The translations under genes were made by a program, and so were the position numbers. From JAFGIG01 sp964397545 (GTDB taxonomy: Bacteria; SDB-A): a stretch of DNA of 64,000 nucleotides. Under the pieces are notes generated by a model. The model worked only from the letters and a program-made list of their open reading frames with translations. It searched no databases and was not told the origin of the DNA. The stretch is taken from the NCBI GenBank assembly GCA_964397545.1, contig CAYNIW010000006.1:1-64000 (forward strand), written 5' to 3'. Numbering within the stretch: position 1 is the stretch's first letter; the number at the start of each line of letters is the position of its first letter. Below, in pieces: positions 58,757 through 64,000 of this stretch.

Positions 58757-60250
58757 CTAATCCTCGTAGGCGTCGTAGGCGTAATGACCGACTTCGGTCA
58801 CTCCGACTTCATAGTCATCTCCGTCAACGGAAATGACGAATTTCCTCGAAGGATGATTTTGAGGAACAAAAAGATCTCTCGCGTCCTTCTCCGTTTTTTC
58901 TTTCTGCTGCATGGGATTTTTTCTGTATTCAAAATAATCCAGGGCAGGCTGAGGGAAAAGAGCGTAGGATAAAATGTCTTCTTCTTCCTGAGTTATAGAT
59001 TCAATTTCCTTTTTCATTTTTTCCCACTCGTTGCCTATGGTTTCAGCAGGTCTTCCCGTTATGACTTTTTCGTCGCCTATGGCGAGGTGCTTTATTTTTT
59101 TGTCTATCGGAGCGGGTGTTCTGCCGTAAAGCCCCCTGCAGAGATCTTTGACCTCTTTTATGACAACTTTGTATCTTTCTCCCAGCAAGACGTTCATTGC
59201 CGCCTGTGTCCCGACGATTTGACTCGTCGGGGTGACGAGAGGAACCCAACCGAGTTCCTCTCTCACTTTCGGAATCTCCTTAAGAACATCTTCAAATTTG
59301 TCCATGGCGTCCTGTTTTTCGAGCTGGCTGACAAGATTCGAGAACATGCCTCCCGGGACCTGATAGATTAGAGCTCTTACGTCAACCCTCTCCGCCAAGT
59401 CAATCCAAAAGCTGGAATATTTTTCTCTTATTGAATTGAAATACGACACAAGTTCAGGAAAATATTCTTCTTTGACCCTTGTGGGCGTGTTCGTTTCCCT
59501 CAGAGCTTCGACTATGCTTTCAGTTGTGGGCTGTGAAGTGCCCTGTGAAAGAGGGGAAATAGCCGTGTCGAGGTGATCGACTCCTGCTTGAGCCGCGGCG
59601 TAATAGCTTATAGGAGCCAATCCGGCGCTGCAGTGGCTGTGAAGACATACGGGAAGTTTTATCTCTTTCTTCATTTTTGAGACAAGATTGTATGCCGCGG
59701 TAGGTGATATCAGACCGGCCATGTCTTTTATGCAGATAATATCCACACCGAGGTTTTTAAGCTGTTTGCCCACGCCCACGAATGAATCGAGAGTGTGAAC
59801 GGGGCTTATAGTGTAATTTACCGCTCCCTGAACAATCGCTCCGCATTTTTTCGCGGTTTCAATAGCTTTTTCCATGTTTCTGACGTCGTTCAGAGCGTCA
59901 AATATCCTGAAGACGTCTATTCCGAGATCGAACGCTTTTTTAACGAATCTTTCGAGAATATCGTCTCCGTAATGCCTGTATCCCACCAAATTCTGACCTC
60001 TGAGAAGCATCTGCAGGTGGGTGTTTTTAACTCTCTTTTTGAATTCCCTTATCCTGTCCCATGGACTCTGCTTGATATACCTAAGCGCAGTGTCGAAAGT
60101 CGCACCTCCCCACATTTCAAACGACCAATAACCCATTTGATCCATCTTTTCGAGGATAGGTATCATGTCTTCCGTTTTGAAACGCGTTGCCATCAGCGAT
60201 TGATGCGCATCCCTGAAGGCTGTCTCAGTAATTTTTACTTCCATGTTCAC
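58757..60250 (-). CDS. oadA: Carboxyltransferase subunit (OadA/PycB/5S-like)
   Basis: Moves carboxyl between biotin and pyruvate/oxaloacetate. 497 residues: TETAFRDAHQSLMATR (metal/substrate site), MWGGATFDTALRYI, DVFRIFDALNDVRNM, ICIKDMAGLISP (carbamylated-Lys region), LHSHCSAGLAPISYYAAAQAG (metal His pair), and GTSQPTTESIV. No biotin domain; the carrier is the separate gene at 60247. GTG start overlaps the carrier stop (GTGA). With mmdA it could form a transcarboxylase or a decarboxylase; no Na-pump beta subunit (OadB) is in view. Confidence 0.93.
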   Translation of the reverse strand: MNMEVKITETAFRDAHQSLMATRFKTEDMIPILEKMDQMGYWSFEMWGGATFDTALRYIKQSPWDRIREFKKRVKNTHLQMLLRGQNLVGYRHYGDDILERFVKKAFDLGIDVFRIFDALNDVRNMEKAIETAKKCGAIVQGAVNYTISPVHTLDSFVGVGKQLKNLGVDIICIKDMAGLISPTAAYNLVSKMKKEIKLPVCLHSHCSAGLAPISYYAAAQAGVDHLDTAISPLSQGTSQPTTESIVEALRETNTPTRVKEEYFPELVSYFNSIREKYSSFWIDLAERVDVRALIYQVPGGMFSNLVSQLEKQDAMDKFEDVLKEIPKVREELGWVPLVTPTSQIVGTQAAMNVLLGERYKVVIKEVKDLCRGLYGRTPAPIDKKIKHLAIGDEKVITGRPAETIGNEWEKMKKEIESITQEEEDILSYALFPQPALDYFEYRKNPMQQKEKTEKDARDLFVPQNHPSRKFVISVDGDDYEVGVTEVGHYAYDAYED

Positions 60251-60648
60251 TCCAATCCTATCAGAGGTTCGCCGGCTGTTACGTTCTGGCTTTTTGAGCA
60301 GTATATCTGCGAAATTTTTCCGGCGGATGTCGCGTTAATGGCGGTCTCCATCTTCATCGCCTCAAGTTTAAGCAGAAGGTCTCCTGTTTTAACTTCGTCT
60401 CCGATCTTGACTTCTATCGTAAGCACTGTTCCGGACATCGGGGCAGTTACTGTTTTATCCGCGCTCGAAACACTCTGTTTCGGAGCTTCAACTTTAGGAG
60501 CCGATTCACGCTTTGGGGCTATCGGGGACGGAGGAATGAAAGGTTTGTTTATCTGCGCTGACGTTCTCTGCTGTTCGGGAGAAGTGACCTCTTCGACCTC
60601 CACCTCGAATTTCTTGCCCTTGTATGCTATTTCGTATTTTCTCTTCAT
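60247..60648 (-). CDS. Biotin carboxyl carrier protein
   Basis: 133 residues from the ATG at 60648, which overlaps the previous stop in ATGA; an upstream start at 60714 would add 22 unusual residues. N-terminal beta segment (KRKYEIAYKGKKFEVEVEEV), a Pro/Ala-rich linker, and a biotinyl domain with the biotin attachment motif LEAMKMETAI near residue 99. It carries CO2 between the MmdA-like and 5S-like subunits in the same operon. Confidence 0.92.
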   Translation of the reverse strand: MKRKYEIAYKGKKFEVEVEEVTSPEQQRTSAQINKPFIPPSPIAPKRESAPKVEAPKQSVSSADKTVTAPMSGTVLTIEVKIGDEVKTGDLLLKLEAMKMETAINATSAGKISQIYCSKSQNVTAGEPLIGLE

Positions 60649-60839
60649 TTTTTCCAACCTCTCTTTAGAGAAGATTTCTGAGCCATGAAAATCTGCCGGC
60701 GAGTTATCCCCCAAAGATTTATCTCACTTGTGTGAATCGGTTTAATGGATAGAACCTTGCAGGCCACTCTTTCGTTTTTGAAATATTCGGCGAGCGCCGC
60801 GAATATTAAAACTGTTTTTTCTTCAGTTATCTCTTTCAT
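60645..60839 (-). CDS. Small accessory subunit of the carboxyltransferase operon
   Basis: 64 residues. The pattern TVLIFAALAEYF, then KVLSIKPI and a WGITRRQIF segment resembles small proteins found beside methylmalonyl-CoA decarboxylase and related carboxylase genes (AALAAYL ... SIRR ... W ... GR). Position between mmdA and the biotin carrier, with a four-base overlap to the latter, supports a structural part in the complex. The exact role is unknown. Confidence 0.65.
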   Translation of the reverse strand: MKEITEEKTVLIFAALAEYFKNERVACKVLSIKPIHTSEINLWGITRRQIFMAQKSSLKRGWKK

Positions 60840-60847
60840 CTTTTCTC

Positions 60848-62401
60848 CTAAAGAGGCATGTTGTCGTGTTTTTTCGGCGGGAGCGAGTCCTGCTTGGTCG
60901 CGAGTATCGAAAGAGCGCTCGCCAGCCTGAGCCTCGTCTCTTCAGGAAGAATCACCATGTCAACAAGTCCTCTTTTCGCCGCTTCGTAGGGGTTAGTCGT
61001 CGTCATAGTATATTCTTCGATAAGCTCTTTTCTCTTTTGTGAAGGATCAGCCGCCGCGTCTATGGCTTTTTTAAATATTATGTCAACTGCCCCATCGGCT
61101 CCCATAACGGCAATTTCAGCCTGAGGCCATGCCATAACAAAATCCGCTCCGAGGTCCTTGTTGCACATCGCCACGGAAGCGCCTCCGTATGATTTTCTCA
61201 GAGTCACGTTTATCTTAGGGACGGTCGCTTCGGAATACGCGTATAGGAGTTTCGCGCCATGCCTGATAATTCCACCGAATTCCTGGGCTTTTCCGGGCAA
61301 AAATCCCGGAGTGTCGACAAAAGTCACAAGAGGAATGTTGAAAGAGTCGCAGAATCTGATGAATCTCGCGGCTTTATCCGAAGAATTAATATCGAGACAT
61401 CCGGCGAGAACTTTCGGCTGGTTCGCGACGATTCCAACGGACATGCCCGCAATACGGGCAAAACCAACCACCATGTTCTGCGCGTAAAGGGGATGAACCT
61501 CAAGGAAATCTCCGTCGTCCACAATCTTCTTTATCACCTCTATGACGTCGTATGACTGCTTGCCTTCGGTTGGGACAAGATACCTCAAAGACATATCCGA
61601 TCTGTTTATGTCGTCTCCTGAATTGAAAAAAGGCGGATCGTCCATATTGTTGGACGGAATAAAAGAAAGTAGCTTTTTCACCATTTCAAAGCATTCCTCT
61701 TCACTGCCGGCGATAAAATGCCCGTTTCCGCTTACAGCGTTGTGCGTGTAGGCGCCTCCGAGTTCTTCCGAAGAAACATCTTCTGCGGTGACTGCTTTTA
61801 TCACTTTGGGACCTGTTATATACATATTGCTGATACCCTCGACCAGAAAAACAAAATCCGTCAGCGCTGGACTGTAGACAGCTCCGCCGGCGCATGGTCC
61901 GAGGATTATGCTTATCTGCGGTATCACGCCCGAAGATCTCGAATTTCTGAAAAATATCTGCCCGTAGCCGTGGAGTGAGTCAACTCCCTCCTGTATCCTC
62001 GCTCCTCCGGAGTCGTTTATCCCTATAAGGGGCGCCCCTGTTTTAAGAGCAAGGTCTTGAATTTTAGATATTTTAAGGGCGTGCATCTCTCCAAGCGCTC
62101 CGCCGTAAACAGTAAAATCCTGAGAAAATACATAAACCAGTCTTCCGTTGACGAAACCGTATCCGGTCACAACGCCTTCTCCCGGAATTTCCTTGTTTTT
62201 CATTCCGAAGCTCTCAGCTCTGTGATGGATGAGCATATCAGTCTCAATGAAAGAACCTTTGTCCAGAAGCATGGACAATCTTTCCCTTGAAGTCTTTTTA
62301 TTTTTAGCGTGCTGTTTGGATGTCCGCTGGCCTTCTATGTCGAGAACAATTTCCTTTCTGTCGACAAGTTCCTGTATGAGTTCGTTTATATTTTTCTTCA
62401 T
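60848..62401 (-). CDS. mmdA: Acyl-CoA carboxyltransferase (MmdA/PccB-like)
   Basis: Carboxyl exchange between biotin and propionyl/methylmalonyl-CoA. 517 residues from the ATG at 62401, directly behind AAAGGGGGT; a TTG at 62416 lies inside that ribosome-binding site and is rejected. Motifs: TSRERLSMLLDKGSF, GINDSGGARIQEGVDSLHGY (acyl-CoA site), ILGPCAGGAVYSPALTDF, VTFVDTPGFLPGKAQEFGGI, and YGGASVAMCNKDLGADF. First gene of the operon mmdA-small-BCCP-5S, eleven bases after gyrA. Confidence 0.95.
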   Translation of the reverse strand: MKKNINELIQELVDRKEIVLDIEGQRTSKQHAKNKKTSRERLSMLLDKGSFIETDMLIHHRAESFGMKNKEIPGEGVVTGYGFVNGRLVYVFSQDFTVYGGALGEMHALKISKIQDLALKTGAPLIGINDSGGARIQEGVDSLHGYGQIFFRNSRSSGVIPQISIILGPCAGGAVYSPALTDFVFLVEGISNMYITGPKVIKAVTAEDVSSEELGGAYTHNAVSGNGHFIAGSEEECFEMVKKLLSFIPSNNMDDPPFFNSGDDINRSDMSLRYLVPTEGKQSYDVIEVIKKIVDDGDFLEVHPLYAQNMVVGFARIAGMSVGIVANQPKVLAGCLDINSSDKAARFIRFCDSFNIPLVTFVDTPGFLPGKAQEFGGIIRHGAKLLYAYSEATVPKINVTLRKSYGGASVAMCNKDLGADFVMAWPQAEIAVMGADGAVDIIFKKAIDAAADPSQKRKELIEEYTMTTTNPYEAAKRGLVDMVILPEETRLRLASALSILATKQDSLPPKKHDNMPL

Positions 62402-62412
62402 CCTACCCCCTT

Positions 62413-64000
62413 TCAATCGTTTTGCGACACGAGAGCGGCGCCTACGAGACTGTCATCATCCTCCAGTTTCATGAGCCTCACTCCCTGCGTGTTTCGGGAT
62501 GTCTTTCTTATTTCCTTGACAGGTATTCTTATAACTTTGCCCGTCTGGCTTATCAAAATCAGCTCGTCGTCGTCTGCCGGAACCATTATGGCTACAACGT
62601 CGCCGTTTCTGTCGCTTGTGTTTATTCCAATGACACCCTTTCCGCCCCTGTGATGCCTCGGATAATCCTCGTCGTATGTCAGTTTGCCGAAACCTTTTTC
62701 GCAAGCGGTGAAGACAAGCGTCTTTTTATTCTCTTTTTTATCTATCCTGACCATACCGACGACGTAATCGCCGTTTTCGAGCTTTATCCCCTTCACTCCT
62801 CCGGCAGTTCTGCCCATTTTTCTTACTTCTTTTTCATTGAAACAGATTGCTTTTCCCTTTCTTGTCGCCAATAGCATGTCATCTGTCCCTTCCGTTACCG
62901 CGGCTTCGACCAGCTCGTCGTCCCAATCGAGGGATATCGCTTTTATACTGCGCTTTTTGGGTTTTGAAAAGGCGTCCAAAGAGCATTTTTTGACGTTCCC
63001 TTTCCTGGTTGCCAGCAAAACGAACTTGTCTTTTGAAAATTCCCTGACCGAAAGAACATTTTTGACGTTTTCCTTAGAAAGTTCGAGCATATTCGCTAAA
63101 GATCTTCCCCTCGCGTCTCTGGCCGCTTCCGGAATGTTAAAAACTCTGAGCCAATGAAGTTTTCCTCTGTCTGTGAAACAGAGAAGATAATCGTGAGTGG
63201 AAGCTACGTAAAGCTCTATAACGTAGTCTTCGGAATACGCTTTAGTTCCGATTACGCCCTTTCCTCCCCTTGACTGCTGTCTGTAAGCAGAAACTGAAAG
63301 TCTCTTAATGTATCCTTTTTTCGTTATTGTTATGACGACGTCTTCTTCCTGTATGAGATCTTCTATATTTATCTCTTCAAGCTCGTTGTGTCTTATCTGA
63401 GTTCTTCTCTTGTCGCCGTAAGATGCTTTCAACTGCCTGAACTCGTCCTTCAATAGATTAAGCAAAAGCTGTCTCGATTCGAGAATACCTCTCAGTCTGG
63501 CTATCTCTTTAATAAGAGACAGATATTCTTCTTCAATTTTTTTTACTTCAAGAGAAGTCAGTCTCGCGAGCTTTGTCTCGAGTATCGCCTGAGCCTGTAT
63601 TTGAGTTAAATTGAATTTTTTCTGAAGATTTTTGTTTGCCGTCTCAGTGTCGGCGGATTTTTTTATTGTCTCTATCACCGCATCAATTTGGGAAAGTGCT
63701 TTTTTAAGCCCTTCGAGAATATGAGCTCTCTTTTCTGCTTCTTTCAGTTCAAACTGCGTTCTCCTTCTGACCACCGTCTCCCTGTGGTCGAGAAAACACT
63801 TTAACATCTCTCTCAAAGACAGAATTTTCGGGCTTCCGTCAACGATTGAAAGCATAAGACAGCTGAAAGAATTTCTAAGCTGTGTGTGCTTGAAAAGCTG
63901 ATTGAGAACTATTCTCGAGTCCGAATCCTTTTTCACTTCTATCACAATTCTCATGCCGTTTCTGTCCGATTCGTCTCTTATATCGGATATACCTTCTATC
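62413..64000 (-). CDS. gyrA: DNA gyrase subunit A, C-terminal part (cut by window end)
   Basis: Open frame from the window end to 62413, about 528 residues covering the end of the breakage domain and the full C-terminal wrapping domain. Begins within IEGISDIRDESDRNGMRIV, a GyrA signature; the coiled-coil gate follows (ETKLARLTSLEVKKIEEEY). The GyrA box reads QSRGGKGVIG (residue-level match to QRRGGKG), which separates gyrase from topoisomerase IV ParC. Six blades can be traced (RGGKGVIGIN, TAGGVKGIKL, NTQGVRLMKL). The active-site Tyr lies outside the window. Confidence 0.95.
   Translation of the reverse strand, partial: IEGISDIRDESDRNGMRIVIEVKKDSDSRIVLNQLFKHTQLRNSFSCLMLSIVDGSPKILSLREMLKCFLDHRETVVRRRTQFELKEAEKRAHILEGLKKALSQIDAVIETIKKSADTETANKNLQKKFNLTQIQAQAILETKLARLTSLEVKKIEEEYLSLIKEIARLRGILESRQLLLNLLKDEFRQLKASYGDKRRTQIRHNELEEINIEDLIQEEDVVITITKKGYIKRLSVSAYRQQSRGGKGVIGTKAYSEDYVIELYVASTHDYLLCFTDRGKLHWLRVFNIPEAARDARGRSLANMLELSKENVKNVLSVREFSKDKFVLLATRKGNVKKCSLDAFSKPKKRSIKAISLDWDDELVEAAVTEGTDDMLLATRKGKAICFNEKEVRKMGRTAGGVKGIKLENGDYVVGMVRIDKKENKKTLVFTACEKGFGKLTYDEDYPRHHRGGKGVIGINTSDRNGDVVAIMVPADDDELILISQTGKVIRIPVKEIRKTSRNTQGVRLMKLEDDDSLVGAALVSQND

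Noticed and set aside
59795..60688. Long open frame on the + strand (about 297 codons)
   Set aside because: It runs antisense to the 5S carboxyltransferase and biotin carrier genes, has no recognisable domain, and the minus-strand proteins are fully conserved.
62402..62416. TTG start for mmdA at 62416
   Set aside because: It falls within the AAAGGGGGT ribosome-binding site of the ATG at 62401, which gives the normal family start.

Overview
The window reads as a chromosomal segment of an uncultivated, strictly anaerobic, Gram-negative-type bacterium. Coding density is very high, genes overlap by 1-8 bases in long operons, base composition is moderate, and TTG/GTG starts are common. Three secreted proteins end in a FlgD/Por-like C-terminal sorting domain. 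There is also a gingipain-like C25 peptidase and a DUF4837-like lipoprotein. This mix suggests the FCB/candidate-phylum world (WOR-3, Cloacimonadota or Fermentibacteria-like), but that placement is inference. No gap exceeds 300 bases, and I see no tRNA, rRNA, insertion sequence, phage or CRISPR array.

Layout. 1-4.3 kb: a large ATPase-TPR regulator with a C-terminal SARP/BTAD module (cut by the window start) and a membrane sensor-like protein. 4.5-6.4 kb: wecB and an AT-rich nucleotidyltransferase pair. 6.4-13.5 kb: envelope genes, namely secreted and lipoproteins, a degenerate hydrolase and a radical SAM/SPASM protein. 13.6-16.9 kb: molybdenum cofactor operon (moeA-moaA-moaC-MOSC-mog), divergent from a formate transporter-mobA-fdhD operon (17-19.3 kb). 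19.3-23.2 kb: a selenocysteine formate dehydrogenase with an Fe-S and a flavin electron-transfer subunit. 23.4-27.8 kb: [FeFe]-hydrogenase maturation genes (TM1266-like regulator, aspA, hydF, hydG). Together 13.6-27.8 kb is a formate/hydrogen energy island covering cofactor synthesis, formate transport, FDH sulfuration, the FDH and H-cluster assembly.

27.8-35.3 kb is a long leftward housekeeping operon: a nine-zinc-ribbon protein, scpA, recJ, a sigma factor, purE, a Sua5-phosphatase fusion and two small proteins. 35.4-40.3 kb runs rightward: dapH, a class III aminotransferase, ahcY, a GH18-like protein and an rRNA/tRNA methyltransferase. 40.3-46.8 kb runs leftward: rqcH, efp, a TPR protein, a lipoprotein and the gingipain-like peptidase. 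46.9-49.4 kb holds a degenerate methyltransferase and ligA.

49.4-54.1 kb is the most intriguing block. It is a five-gene operon in which every junction is a 4-base start/stop overlap: a class III nucleotide cyclase, a CDP-glycerol-type phosphotransferase, a cytidylyltransferase-aminotransferase fusion, a formyltransferase and an acetyltransferase. It looks like a cell-surface decoration pathway using a CDP-activated amino-alcohol. 54.1-58.7 kb: a GT39-TPR fusion, then tdh-kbl for threonine catabolism. 58.8-62.4 kb: a biotin-dependent carboxyltransferase operon. 62.4-64 kb: gyrA, cut by the window end.

Several promoters match a plain sigma-70 consensus (TTGAC- 17 bases TAAAAT-like), and strong hairpin terminators sit between convergent operons.
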